From Glebionis coronaria (lineage: Eukaryota; Streptophyta; Magnoliopsida; Asterales; Asteraceae), in NCBI GenBank assembly GCA_025667525.1, contig CM046878.1:515414274-515478273 (forward strand): a stretch of 64,000 nt of DNA, read 5' to 3'. Position 1 is the first letter of the stretch. Each line of letters starts with the position of its first letter. The translations under genes were made by a program, and so were the position numbers. Below, in pieces: positions 21,840 through 33,929 of the stretch. The notes beneath the pieces are model-generated. The model was given only the letters and a program-made list of their open reading frames with translations, did no database searches and was not told the DNA's origin.

Positions 21840-23600
21840 TTTCATTCATCATAATCATACACGAATTAAATCAAACAAGATAAAAACTAAAATAGAAAAA
21901 AAAAATTTAGAAATAAAAAGTAGAGAGAAGTTAAAGAGAGTGAAAGGTTAAATTATTGTGAAAAAGAAAATACTAATACAACCAACACCTTTTTTGGTAG
22001 AAGGAAATGGGCTTATATACTTAGCCAAGGCCTTAGTGGCATGTGCGCTTAAGTAATGGGCCTGCTTTGGCTTAATGGGTTTAGTGGCCCAAAACGTGGA
22101 CTAAATTAGCTTAAAGTGTAAGCCTGCAATTCTCGACTAACCTATTACAATGTAATATATAATGATATATAATTCTTAATAGAAAGGGTGACTAACTATT
22201 ACATGATGAACGAATTACCTTGTATGGATCAATACCCCGAAGTGAGTTCACTATGACAATCCTTCTTGAGATCTATGAGATTTATTTTGTTGTTAAACTC
22301 TTATAGTCTTGGTCTTTATCTTCTTTGTAGGTTTGTTCTTTCATGTTGCTATCTTTGATCTTGAGCCTTTCTTATTTTCATTTGACTTGTTTTTAATCTT
22401 TGAGATCTTTACATCTTTTTCTTGATTTTTCTTTGAAGCATTTACCATCTTGCGATCTTGTGTCTTCACCCACATGCTCATACTATACATCATCTTGAAA
22501 GCATGCTAACAATCTTCCTTGACAATGTTCGTCTTGATAATCTTGTTCTCTTTGAGTAAGATCTTGATTATAAGAGTTACGAAAGTCTTTATCTTTATTG
22601 ATCTTGAGCTTTCTTGATTTATGAATCTTTATGCTTATTATATGTCTTTGTAGCTTGAGCATAAGCATGTGATAATGAATGCGACTCAACTGGATTAACT
22701 TCGTTACACTTTCGTCTTAATCTGTACATCTAAGGGTCAACGATAAATACAAATATGAACGAATATGACTTTGTCATTCGTTAGTTTTAGTAACCTTAAC
22801 CTATGGTTATGCGAGGATCGTTTTACAATATAAATACTATATATATGCTCCGGTAGATTCATTTGGGAGAACCTTCTTTATAGCATTTTCAGCTCGTGGA
22901 AGATGTTCCTCTAACACATGAGTATTAGATCAAATGTTACTCGCCTTTTTCAAGACCAGATGCCCAAATTGGACTTACACACTAGAAACAAGCTCTAGAA
23001 TCGTGAATAGTGAATAAATTGGTTACTATTTTACTTATTGAGTCGTCAATTCATTTACTAGATAAAAATTGACATTTAATTGACAAAAGCTTGATTCATA
23101 TAGAATCTCGCAAGTCACCTACCACACTATTCTTTGATGATGACACTCAAATGATTTTCATTCGTCATTATGAATACCAATGAGTATCACTCTTAATGTT
23201 CTCGCATAATCACAAGTATAATGCTTAGGACTCTTCGTTATCACTTGTGTGTTTAGATGTTGAACGATCAAGTGTTTATCATGGAATGTGTCCTATAGAG
23301 ACTTATAAATTAATCTTTTGACTCTAGGCTCGATTTATGCACTTTGGTTTTTAGTAATTGGAGAGTATAACTGACTGCCACCTTTTCGGTATAAACTAAC
23401 TCGTAGTTAGAAAGTCAATAGAAGTCGTGTTGATCTCCATGACAAATGAGACAAGTTTCTTTTGAGAGAAACTTGAATGGTTGGAGATGGTTATGCATTG
23501 CATCACTACTATGATCTCTTGTCTCTAATACCATAAATCATCTTTGTGATTCTGATAACAAATGTATTGAACCGATTTCTGCCTAGCATGTGGAGGGTTG
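21840..23600 (-). mobile_element. E7: copia 3'-end relic (LTR and 3' UTR)
   Basis: On the minus strand 22205 to about 21840 resembles the E2 LTR: GTAATAGGTTAGTCG, a GGCCCA block, a TATATAAGCCC TATA region, then TTCTCTCTACTTTT. To its right, 22210-23590 matches the E2 3' UTR on the minus strand, including TCTCTCAAAAGAAACTTGTC and the CTTGAGCC region. No pol remains. Divergence is high, so this is an old copy. The small ORFs here are not genes. Confidence 0.65.
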
Positions 23601-23885
23601 TTTAATTTTCACCCTTTATCCTGACATTTATTTTTAATTATTCAACCCTTCAAAGTTTACCAAGACGTCATTATTAACACCATGATGTGATTGTTCTAGT
23701 GTTAAATCATGCCTTAGTCTACATTATTCTCATATTGTCACCCATCTCTATCTTTTCTAAGGACTTTTAATTATTCTATGAATCACAATCATCACAACTA
23801 CAATTCAAAGTACCACAATCCCAATCACAAGACCCTCGTGAAGCAATGCGTAAATAAAATAACCTATGAAACCTTTAAAAACAAA

Positions 23886-24416
23886 AAGACCACCCATGAT
23901 GCGTTTGGATGCGGATGATAATGATGATGTAGATGATGTGGAGGAACTTACATGAGCGAATACCCGTTGGACACGTGATGAAGAAACGTTGCTAGCCAAG
24001 ACTCGGGTCGAAGTTCCCTAGAACGCCGACATCGAAACTGACCGTCCAACGATGCATTTTGGAATGAGATTATGGAGTATTTCAACATGACTACAAAAAA
24101 ATCCTCTATGTGCAAAAAAATATGACGACGGGTAAATGGAAAAGAATTAAAGGGGAATGCCAAAATTTCAACGTTATTTACAAACATTTACAACTTAAAA
24201 GCGAAGAAAATGAGGGTGGTCATATCGAGAATTCAAAAACCAATCTTACTCTACGCTTTGAAGGGAAAAGGATTGATTATGTTCAAGCTTGACATATTTT
24301 GAGAAATCCCTCAAATGGGACGCGGGAAGCCGATTGATATAGAAAATCTCGATGAACTATTTGGCCTTGATTTGAGACCTCGTCCCACCAGAAAACCTCG
24401 ACCTGCAAAATAAATA
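23886..24416 (+). pseudogene. Harbinger ORF1-like / SANT-domain pseudogene
   Basis: Reading frames in succession give an acidic Asp-rich start, then ANTRWTRDEETLLAKTRVEV, a SANT/Myb-like helix-turn-helix start, then AFWNEIMEYFNMTTKK, GKWKRIKGECQNFNVIYKHL and near the end IDIENLDELFGLDLRPRPT. Plant proteins of this type are annotated as glutathione S-transferase T3-like or as the Myb-like second protein of PIF/Harbinger transposons, which helps bring the transposase to DNA. At least three frameshifts and a TAG break it. I see no matching DDE transposase nearby. Confidence 0.7.
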
Positions 24417-25335
24417 ATGGACACGTCAAGTGTCGAGGGGAGCATCGAGGTAAGTCAATTGGATTATATATTGAGGGTTATACATCATGATTATAGACGC
24501 AAATGTATAGCTGTCGAATCCTAGAATGAGACGATGTCGTCACATATTGGAGTGTATAGAGTTCGAGTTTCTCATGCTTGATCTCAAATCGATGTCGTCA
24601 CATAAAGCCTCTTACATCTGAAGGACGCAAGTAGAAATAATGAAAAATTATCCAAGTAAAAATCACGTGACAATAATGTATTTTTTTAAGTTTCTTATCG
24701 TTGTTTGTTTATGTGTCTTATTTTTTTCGTATTGTTTTCTTTATCGTTTATTAATGTTGTGTATGTTTGTTATCGTATTATATTTTAGATTTTAATGAGA
24801 TGAATTTAGTTTATTTGCAAAATGAAAAGAGAAAATTTTGTTGGTGGGTGGGTAAAAATTTATAATTGAAACTTGTTATGAGAGATTGGTATTTTAAATT
24901 GAGAATGTTAAGCTAATATGACGTTAAATAAGACACGAATAAAAAGTTTTAATTATTGAGTTTTAATTATCCAGTATACTTATTGCTATAAGCATAGCTT
25001 TATAGGTCCTCAAACATAAGTAAAGTACACTGTATTTAGTGTACAGCATAGTGTTTTTCAAATATTATTAGTACTGGAACTGACCCTCAAATTTACCTTT
25101 AATAATTTACCGCACTCAACTTTTTTGTTTTAAAATCTCATATTTGTCACACCAATAATTTGCTACCCACAAATGATTAACTTGAATATATAGAACTCTA
25201 CCTCATATTTTGTCACAATAATAGCGTAACTAACCCTTTACAATACAATAGGAGTAGTTAATAAGTTTTAACTTAATTATCTTAAACAAATCTATGTAAG
25301 AGTACAGTGTTGTTTGCCAATGATGTACGTGGAAC
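24417..25335. other. No gene seen
   Basis: AT-rich sequence after the pseudogene. The first 200 bases may be its 3' region. Nothing else is recognisable. Confidence 0.55.
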
Positions 25336-25338
25336 TTA

Positions 25339-25617
25339 GGGCATCCACTATGTTAGACTTTTATATAGGTTTATAATTCATTAAAGTCATTAATTTTTAA
25401 ATTTTTTGGTTGTATAAACCTATATCCACTATAAATAAATTTCTTAAACTTTATAAACATCACATATCTCTCAAATGCATTAAATTGTGAAGAGGTCCAA
25501 GATATTAGATCTCTTCATGCCATGTAAGCATGAAATAAGTTTCCACTATGGTTTTCAAAAGTATGGACCTCTTCATAATATTATGAACCTATGTTTAAAC
25601 CACCATAGTGGATGCTC
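25339..25617. mobile_element. Tourist-like MITE
   Basis: A 279 bp element has terminal inverted repeats GGGCATCCACTATG and CATAGTGGATGCTC (one mismatch) and is flanked by TTA on both sides. A TTA duplication and short TIRs fit PIF/Harbinger-derived MITEs. It has no coding capacity. Confidence 0.85.
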
Positions 25618-25863
25618 TTAGCTTATGTGAAGGTGCCAAGGACATAATTAAGGTGGGTTTTGAGGGTTTTGATGTACTTATAAAATTTTGCGATGTAATA
25701 ACAATTTTATTTAAACAAAACTGGATTTTTCTTGAGAAAAATAATAACGGGCTTATTTTGGCTGGCATCAAATGGCGCAAGACAGGATGACCAGAGATTC
25801 GTTGTAAAGGTGACGTCGTACCGTGTTGAGAGAAAACCCAAAGCTTGACGTAGGGTACCTAAT

Positions 25864-26266
25864 TGTTACGAGGCAAATCATGGCAGCCCCAATCCAAGGA
25901 CAATATCAACGCATATCCAAGTCCGGAATGATCTAGAAATCTTAGACTTATGAATATCTAGGATATTTCTTAGATATTTGTAGGGACTAATCTAGAAAAT
26001 CTAGAAACTAACTAGATATTATCCTATATAAAAATATCTTAGATACTCTATTAAAACATTCTAGAACTTGAGGGGCCTCTAGTATAAATAAGGCTAAACC
26101 CCCTCATTTGAAACTAACTTGTACTAAATCTTTCAAGCATAATAAAGTGAGTATTCTAGAGAAAGGCTGCAAGTGTTCATAATCTCTTCCATATCTTTTG
26201 GCTTACTTAGACGCTAAAATCGAATCGTCAAGTGCCACACGGACATTAAAAATTAGCCCCGTGACA
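25864..26266 (+). repeat. E9 5' LTR
   Basis: It runs TGTTACGAGG to CCCGTGACA. A TATA box, TATAAATA, lies at 26083-26090 and an AATAAA signal at 26141-26146, as expected for U3 and R. Confidence 0.93.
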
Positions 26267-26268
26267 AG

Positions 26269-26280
26269 TGGTACGAGAGC
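26269..26280 (+). promoter_or_regulatory. E9 primer binding site
   Basis: TGGTACGAGAGC lies two bases after the 5' LTR. It is close to the initiator-Met type TGGTATCAGAGC. Confidence 0.8.
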
Positions 26281-26307
26281 AAATGTTACAAACCTAGAAA
26301 TACACCA

Positions 26308-27312
26308 TTGGAAGGAACAATGGCGGAATTAGTCCTAGAAAAGAACCTGAGCGACGGTGTTGAAACACCTAACGAAGAAGAAACTCGGGGGCGTAATAAT
26401 GAAAAGAAGAAGAACGTCGCGAAAAAGGACAGAAATAGAAGCAAGTCTCGACCTCCTAAGCCTCTCCGAGGTGAAGAAGCTTCAAGTGATAACCTTGAAG
26501 ATCGTGTTACAGTTGTAGAAAGCTATGTTATTGAGATGATGGAGCAGATGGACTCTCTTCATGAAGCCGTCAAGATGATGACGCAAGAGAATGTGGAAGT
26601 AATCAACGTTGCAAAAGCCTTAGTTCGGAATCTTGGCCTAGAATTCAAGAAGGAGATAGAAAAGATGTCTCAGGATCTATTGAGTGCTAGGAAATTTGTT
26701 GAAGATGAGATCTTTATAATGCATGAGAAGATAGATAATGCGATTAAGGAATGCAAAAGCAATCAAAAGCATCATAATGATGGAAGTACTAGTAGTAGCC
26801 AAGGTACGTCTATCTCTACTTTAAAGGTACCAAAACCAGATATGTACAATGGTACTCGGAATGCTACTCGGAATGCTACTCAAGTAGAAAACTTTTTGTT
26901 CGGACTCTAACAATACTTCGAAGTCGTGGGAGTAGTAGAAGATGTTGTTAGAATTAGTAATGCCCCCACCTTCTTGCGCGAAGCTGCCCAACTATGGTGG
27001 AGAAGAAAACACCATGAACGAGAAAAAGGAATATGCATCCTCAACACATGGGATCAGTTTAAGACGGAGTTGCGGAAACAATTTGTCCCGCATAATGCTG
27101 ATACTGAAGCTAAGGGAAAATTGAGGCGACTTCGCCACACAGGTACGATTACTGACTACATAAAAGAGTTCACTACGATTCTATTGGAAATTGTGGATGT
27201 ACCAGATCAAGATGCCCTATTCTTCTTCAAAGATGGATTAAAAGAATGGGCACGAATCGAGATCGATAGAAGGAATGTGAAAACATTAGACGAGGCCATC
27301 GCAGCAGCATAA
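26308..27312 (+). pseudogene. gag: E9 Gag
   Basis: Open from ATG at 26320 or 26308 to a TAA at about 26908; the same frame resumes at once with QYFEVVGV and runs to a second TAA at 27310. Residues 1-60 are charged and low-complexity; 65-150 look like coiled coil. The retrotransposon Gag domain follows: AAQLWWRRKH, WDQFKTELRKQFVP, GTITDYIKEFTTI and FFKDGLKEWARIEI. Two nonsense codons in an otherwise clean frame mean modest decay. Confidence 0.88.
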
Positions 27313-28470
27313 TCGATTGAGGACTACTCCAACCGACCAAGGAGACTAATAGCACAAGATGTGGGTCGAGAAAGAGTCTCGCCTAAAAGACGAGAGGAGC
27401 GAAGGGACGAAAGTACAAAGTTTGAAAGACCGTTTCAAAAGAAGGATATGTCGAAACCCCCTCCAAAACCATGCTTCATATGCGACGGATCTCATTGGAC
27501 AAGGGATTATCCAAGTCGAAAATCCATCAATGCTTTGGTTGCTGAGATGGGGTCGATAATAGAAGAGTCGCCACACGAAGAATTAGGGTCAATTAGACGT
27601 CTCGGAATGATTAGAGAAATGCTAATTCGATCCAAGACTAAGGAGAAAGGATTGCTCTTTACAGAATTGATGGTGGATGACAAAAGGTCGTTGGGACTCA
27701 TCGACACTGGCGCCACCCATAACTTCCTAGACATCAAAGAGGCCAAACGACTAAGGGTAAATTACACTTCTGAAGAAGGAAAGATCAAGACCGTAAATTC
27801 GGAGCCAAAACAAATCCTTAGGACAGTTAAGGTAAAGGTTTGTATCGATAAATGGACTGACGAGCTAACATTTACGGTGGTGCCAATCGATGACTACAGG
27901 TTGATCCTTGGCCCGAATTTCTTTGAAAATGCCCAAGCTTTTCCTATACCCGCCACTAAATCATTAGTAAACAACGGGAATGGAGTATCCCAAGTGACAT
28001 CCCTTAAGAGGCGCAGCGAAATACAACCCTTATTATCAGCAACACAATTTAGAAAGACCGCTAAAGAAAGAGAGTGCTTTTTGGCAACCGTGAGGGGAGC
28101 ATTCGATGATGAAACAACAACTCACCCTAGACGACCAAAACTATCTAAGAAAAGTGAAGAATGGCACGGAAAGTTGGATGGAACAAGAACGTACTCGAGA
28201 ACCGGGTTGAAACAGAAGAAGTGGACATGTATAATGCGAGGGGAAGTTCCATGTTACAAAGGAAACTTGATCAAATGGAAAGGACTTCCCGAGGAGGAGT
28301 CATGCTGGAAACACGAAGATCTCTTATGGAAGTTCAACAAGCATGATCATCGCTACAATGATGAAAGCGCGACGAGGACGTCACGAAATCAAGTAGGGAA
28401 GGGTGTTACGAGGCAAATCATGGCAGCCCCAATCCAAGGACAATATCAACGCACATTCAAGTTCTGAATG
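27313..28470 (+). pseudogene. pol: E9 zinc knuckle, protease and chromodomain, pol core deleted
   Basis: Numbered from ATG at 27361, in the same frame as Gag. Knuckle CFICDGSHWTRDYP near residue 38 has Tyr where the last Cys is expected. The protease motif LIDTGATHNFL is near 115 and ILGPNFF near 185. From about 210 to 275 the sequence is not recognisable. Near 300-330 CYKGNLIKWKGLPEEESCW matches a chromodomain, which in chromoviruses guides integration to marked chromatin. Protease is thus joined almost directly to chromodomain without RT, RNase H or integrase. The stop lies inside the 3' LTR. Confidence 0.85.
28391..28403 (+). promoter_or_regulatory. E9 polypurine tract
   Basis: AAGTAGGGAAGGG lies directly before the 3' LTR. 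Confidence 0.8.
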
Positions 28471-29104
28471 ATCTAGAAATCTTAGACTTATGAATATCTA
28501 GGATATTTCTTAGATATTTTTAGGGACTAATTTAGAAAATCTAGAAACTAACTAGATATTATCCTATGTAAAAATATCTTAGATACTCTATTAGAACATT
28601 CTTGAACTTGAGGGGCCTCTATTATAAATAAGGCTAAACCCCCTCATTTTTTTTGAACGGCAGTTTGATGCAGCGGAGTATATCTTGCGTGCCACCGAGG
28701 CACCAAGTCTCTCGACCCGAGTTCGAATCATCTCACGAAGAGAATATCAACCCCCATGCTAGCCATCCAGTTTCCCATTAAGGGGCTTCAAGGCATTGCG
28801 ATGGGATTCAAACCCGACTGCTAATTCTGGGAAAATCCCCCACATGGGGAATGACAGGAGTCGAACCCCTGACCTCCCCCAGATGGAAACTATAACCAAA
28901 TGCATCCATACAACTGAACTAGACTTCATTTGCAAACCCCCTCATTTGAAACTAACTTGTAGTAAATCTTTCAAGCATAATAAAGTGAGTATTTTTGAGA
29001 AAAGCTTCAAGTGTTCATAATCTCTTCCATATCTTTTGGCTTACTTGGACGCTAAAATCGAATCGTCAAGTGCCACACGGACATTGAAAATTAGCCCCGT
29101 GACA
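28404..29104 (+). repeat. E9 3' LTR with SINE insertion
   Basis: It is 403 bp once the SINE and one TSD copy are removed, the same length as the 5' LTR. It ends GTGACA and is followed by TAAT, which also precedes the 5' LTR. Confidence 0.92.
28650..28933 (-). mobile_element. tRNA-derived SINE in the E9 3' LTR
   Basis: It is flanked by a 14 bp duplication, AAACCCCCTCATTT, at 28636-28649 and 28934-28947. On the minus strand it has an A-box-like TAGTTCAGTTGTATGG and a B box GGTTCGACTCC about 40 bases later, and ends in a short A run (the T run at 28650). Internal pol III promoter, A tail and long TSD identify a SINE copied by LINE machinery. Confidence 0.85.
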
Positions 29105-32000
29105 TAATGCTCTTGAAATGGTTACTATGGTTCTTTTTTAGTTAATTGGGGAATTAGAAGTGTTATAACTTATAGTGCATGTTTCTTCTAATTTGAAGGA
29201 CTGAATTGGTCCAAATGCTACTAGATATGATACAGTACGTGTAGAAAACTTACAGGTAAAGCATGTTTTACTAGGTCTAAGTAGGTAGGTCGTCAACTTT
29301 AACAAGAATAAAGTACAATGGCTGTCATTGAAGTTACTGTACTTAACTTTCATGTTGAATTAGTTACAATAATTTGTACTTAACAGTTTAGCTAATAAAT
29401 CAACATATGATTGCCTTAAATGGTTCCAAACTAATGGCATCTTCATTTTTTCTTTACATTACAAAAAAATTATGATTTCTCACACTTTTTTAGTTTTTTT
29501 AAAAAAACTTACACTTATTTATGTGATTATTCTTTTACATATTTACACGTGTTAATAAACTCAAAATATTATTCACACAATTTACAAATGTATATAAAAT
29601 AGTGTGAAAAAACACAACTTTTTTTTATAAGGTTAGCTTCTTTTACCATACTCGGATTTTCAACTGATGAAAATTATGAAATTGGCACGTTCCAGCTCTT
29701 TAGAAAATCTCAAGCATTAAGGGCAGTTATCATTTTATCACATATAGTAGCAATGATCTAAAATGTAAGTTTGAATGTTATTCCACGACTCGACGCACTA
29801 ATTACTAATTCGTTGTTCTCAAAAACCATAACTAAGCGAGAATTCGAAAAATGCATACTACCCGCTTAAATATTACTGAACGACTCGACTCACTCACCAA
29901 CAATTCGTCGTTCTAAAAAAAATGATCTGAAATGTCCAAAACTATACTATTATTTAACGTCTACCGCGATGTGCCTCAAAACGTCGAATAAAAACAAGAG
30001 ATATTTTCTAAACTGTCTAATGGTTGTCAATGAGATTTCCCACTATATAGATTTGAACTTATAGTCATCTTATTATGTGTATGTATTATAGCTCTTTCAT
30101 GAATACAATTTGAATCAAAGAAATATTTTTATCAAGGTTTACATTCAATTACTTGACTTTAACAAAAAGGCATTTATTTTTTACCTAAAGAGTTTTGGAT
30201 TTAGTTCACACATTTTTTGAAATAAGAGTAGTTAGTCAAATCTCACCACTTAAATTATATCCAAAAGTGCAGAATCATGTATACTCCATATTAGGTGAAA
30301 ATCTAATTTTGAATAATTTTCGCACCAAGAAGTGAAGTTTTAAAACATGACAAAACAACTATACATAGAAACAAAGTAAGTGTAAAAACTAGTGGGACAA
30401 TTTTTTTCTTTAATGTCGCGTATCTTTAAGATCTTCCCTTTTTCATGTGTCGTTTTCTAAATGAACGTGCAAATGGATTTGAAAAGGAGAAGAAAAACAT
30501 AGCAAACATTTTTTGACTTCTTAATATAAGTCACATATTTTTGAAAAGGTATGTATTATCCTGAAAAAAACAATTAAGGATAAAGATGTCTTTTACCCCT
30601 TTTCCACTAAAATTAACTTTAACGGGCATAGGTTTTTTTGAAAAAACATAATGATTACTGTTACAAAAGCCAGTTTTTAAATTAAAGTTGATTGAAAAGG
30701 GTAGTGGATTCAGAAAAGGGTACGAATGCGGATCAGACAGTCCGGATGAGTGGTTTGGGATAGGAACGTTTCTCAAAATAGTACGATTCAGACATATTTA
30801 TGGGTGTTTGAGTTCTGTTTTCACCAAACAACCACCTATATGTCAATGTAACATGCCTATCATACCCTATCTTCATTAAGGGTACTTTTGGAATCAAGCA
30901 AAATGTCATTAAGTACACTAAAAATCTCATACAACATCAACTTAGGTTAGTTCAACTATCGTTTTAGTATTAAGTTCTTGCTTGTCACTTTTGACTCATT
31001 AATCATCATCAATTAATCATTAATCATGTTCGAGCTTGTTTCTTTTGACTCCTCTTGATGGCGCATAGAGAGTTGTCGTCGAAAATGTGATGGTTTAGTC
31101 TTTGAAGTTGATGTAACGAGTAACGACGGTTAGATCCCTAACGGGTGTTTTTCGGCCGTGTTTTACATGTTTAGTCGTAGATATGGTCACTCTCTTACTA
31201 AGATTAGTTGGCATGTTAGAAATTTTGTTGTTGTACTAAGTTTATCGATGTGTGGTATGTTTGGTCATTGTTCGTATCACTTGATAGTTGTTGATACCAA
31301 AAAGATTAATACAGTAAATCTTTGCAATAAACTACCAAACGAATTTTGTGAATTTTTCAAACCAACTTTGTGTTTAAGATATAAGCAACGCCATGCTTAT
31401 CACATACGTAGTTAAACCTTAACAAACATGGAGCAGAATTTATAGCTGAGTTTTGTTGATATGGTCTATTCACATCTAATATCCTCATTATTTAATGAAA
31501 ATGATATGGATTTAAAGGTAGAATAAACACTAGGTAGGATGTAGCAAAAGACACTTTATCAAGTCTATGGAATGAACAAAATATATAGTTTTAAATTTCT
31601 ACTTTTTCCATGTCTCGTGGTATAGTTGACATGCTCTACTTTTTGCATGAAAATTCACATTTACTACTGTATTTCTTCTTTTGAGGATTTGGGCAACCAA
31701 AACCAACATCCCTGTCACTTTTCACCCTACTATAATTTCATTTTGATTTGTTATTGTATCAATGTTAGTAGTAATCTACTTTTAGCATTACAATCAACTT
31801 GAAGGTTAGTTATAAGTGACGTCCGAGTGTAAATCTCACGGATATGCCCAACCTGAAAGAGCCGGGCTAAAATTGTGCTGACCGTACATACGATTGTCAT
31901 ATTAACATCAGTTTAGTTTTTGTTTTTTCCTACTATTAATACCTCCTACTATCTAAAAAAAGTACAAAAGAGTATAAAAATTTGTACTTTTTGTCCCCTT

Positions 32001-32045
<45 letters not shown>

Positions 32046-32326
32046 CCCCCCCGTTTACAGTTCCGTCCAGTTTTTTTTATCAGTTTCGGTTTCGTATTTT
32101 TGTTTATTTGTTACTTTAGACCTATTAAACTTTATAATTTTCACTCCGTATTTTCAGGATCTCAGTTTTATAACATAAATAAAATTATAGAAAAATAAAA
32201 AAAATCAAAAAACAGGGGGTACCAACTGTATTTTTGGAGGGGTCTTTATAACATGAGCCGTTTTTTTCTCACATACCAACGCATGTCATGATAACGGAAA
32301 AAAAAGATTTATTTCAAATTTATTAC
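29105..32326. other. Intergenic, no gene seen
   Basis: This is 3.2 kb of AT-rich sequence. ORFs of 60-92 codons on both strands have no recognisable features; the 92-codon plus ORF at 31920-32198 owes its Pro run to a C tract. A slightly more complex stretch at 30560-30900 may be an old transposon, but I cannot find its ends. Confidence 0.6.
32003..32052. repeat. Poly-C tract
   Basis: There are 42 C residues in a row, then one G and seven more C. Such a tract can form i-motif or G-quadruplex structures and is prone to assembly length error. Confidence 0.9.
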
Positions 32327-32596
32327 GAAAAAATTTCATGTTCATCTCTATCGTTTACATTTTGTATCAAAAATCGTCCCTATCTTGGATGTGAGTTAGT
32401 TTCGTCCGTTTTCTCTTATGAGTTGAGGGGTATTTTTGTCTTTTCGATTTCAATAAATAAAAGCTCAATTATTTCTTTTTCCTTTTCTTTCTTATATCTA
32501 ACTCTCACTCTCTCTAATTCATCATGATCCAATGAAAAAGATATAAACCCAGATCTTCATATCAAAACCACTACCCAACAACAAAAAGAAAAAATG

Positions 32597-32962
32597 TGTT
32601 AGCCCTATATTTTATATATTCGAACAAGAATTAAATAGGTCATCTTAGTTGTTAATGGTCTTGTATTGTAATAGGTTAGTCGGGTTAACCGGACTTAAAC
32701 TTTAACCTAATATTGTGTAAGTTAGGGGCGTAAGCCCAAGTGTAAGCCAAGTCCGACCCAAGTCACAAAGTCCACGGCCCAACAAGCCTAGGGTATATAA
32801 ACCCTCTTCCATGTGTGGAAGAGTGGGTTGGTTACCATTTTACTTTCTCTTTCTAAAGTGTTTAACGTTCCAAATCTCTCTAGTTTCTCTATCTACTTTT
32901 CTTCTCTTTTTCTCTTTAAATATCAACTAAATCTTGTGTTATGGATTGAAGAGGGACTAACA
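32597..32962 (+). repeat. E2 5' LTR
   Basis: It runs TGTTAGCCCTATA to GACTAACA. A TATA box, TATATAA, is at 32794-32800. By eye it differs from the 3' LTR at about one base in twenty. Confidence 0.93.
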
Positions 32963-32964
32963 TT

Positions 32965-32978
32965 TGGTATCAAGAGCC
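32965..32978 (+). promoter_or_regulatory. E2 primer binding site
   Basis: TGGTATCAAGAGCC follows the 5' LTR by two bases, complementary to initiator-Met tRNA with one extra base. Confidence 0.9.
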
Positions 32979-33269
32979 TACAGTGGATAGGTGATTGAAG
33001 ATTTGTGTGTTGTGTTTTTGATTTTTCGCGCCTATTTTGATCCAAAACTCACGTACCAATTTTTTTTGTGCTTTTATGGTTTATTCTTGATACAAAACAT
33101 CTACATACTATTGGTAGTGAATTGGTATTTTTACTTTGGTTAAAAACACAAAAAATTTTGGTGCTTGAATCATTTTTTAGGCTAAAAATCTCGAATTTGC
33201 TGTGTACTATCCGAGAACAGTGGAAATCTTCTCCATCGCAAAGTTTGAAGGGTTTTATATTTCGATCCG

Positions 33270-33605
33270 AATATTGCGATCGCAAAAACCCTAGGGTTTC
33301 TACATTGCGATCGGATATTCAGATAGCCATATTGCGATCTAATATTACGATCGTGTCTTGCGATCTAAAGTTACGATCAGGTATCTTGCGATCTAAAGTT
33401 ACGATCAGGTAACTTGCGATCTAAAGTTGCGATCTAAAGTTGCGATCTAAAGTTGCGATCTGAACTTGCGATCTAAAGTTGCGATAAAAAGTTACGATCT
33501 GAACTTGCGATCTAAAGTTGCGATCAAGGGTTGCGATCACACATTGCGATCAAGGGTTGCGATCACACATTGCGATGGGTATACCGATGAATATTGCGAT
33601 GGACA
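33270..33605. repeat. E2 leader repeats (GCGATCTAAAGTT unit)
   Basis: The motif TTGCGATC, often followed by TAAAG, recurs about 18 times between PBS and Gag, with a mean period near 13 bases and a longer AAGGGTTGCGATCACACA unit at the 3' end. Position matches the leader arrays of E1 and E8, but the unit differs. Confidence 0.88.
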
Positions 33606-33929
33606 TCTAAATTTTGTTCGAGTACTTAATAGACTTAGCCACTATCTAGACTAGTTTTGGAACATAGTTTACACGAATATTAAAAAATAATAAATAAATA
33701 AAAAAGTTAAAAAATTTTAGGTCAAGTAAAATCAAATTTTTTCCCTACTAGTTTTTGGCTATTTCTATCTCAATTTCAAAATTTGGTGATACAAAATTTT
33801 TTGGCTTACCGTTTTGTCGGACTGTGGAATTAATTGTCGGACTGAAGATTCTCGGAACTATACGAAATTTCAACCACAATTCATCACAACACATCCACTA
33901 AGATCCTCATCCATTCACAAGTATTGACC

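Larger units (their letters stand above)
25864..29104 (+). mobile_element. E9: chromovirus-type gypsy with a pol deletion
   Basis: It has LTRs of 403 bp (25864-26266 and 28404-29104, the latter holding a SINE), PBS at 26269, PPT at 28391-28403 and TAAT on both flanks. The interior codes for Gag, zinc knuckle, protease and a C-terminal chromodomain, all in one frame with two internal TAA stops. RT, RNase H and integrase core are absent. Short LTRs plus a chromodomain point to the Reina/CRM/Galadriel side of chromoviruses; I cannot decide which. Confidence 0.92.

Noticed and set aside
28650..28933. A tRNA gene
   Set aside because: A and B boxes are present, but no cloverleaf with anticodon arm is evident; TSD and A tail identify a SINE.
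31920..32198. Proline-run ORF
   Set aside because: The Pro run is the C tract; nothing else resembles a protein.
33270..33605. CRISPR array
   Set aside because: Short irregular units without unique spacers in a plant retrotransposon leader.
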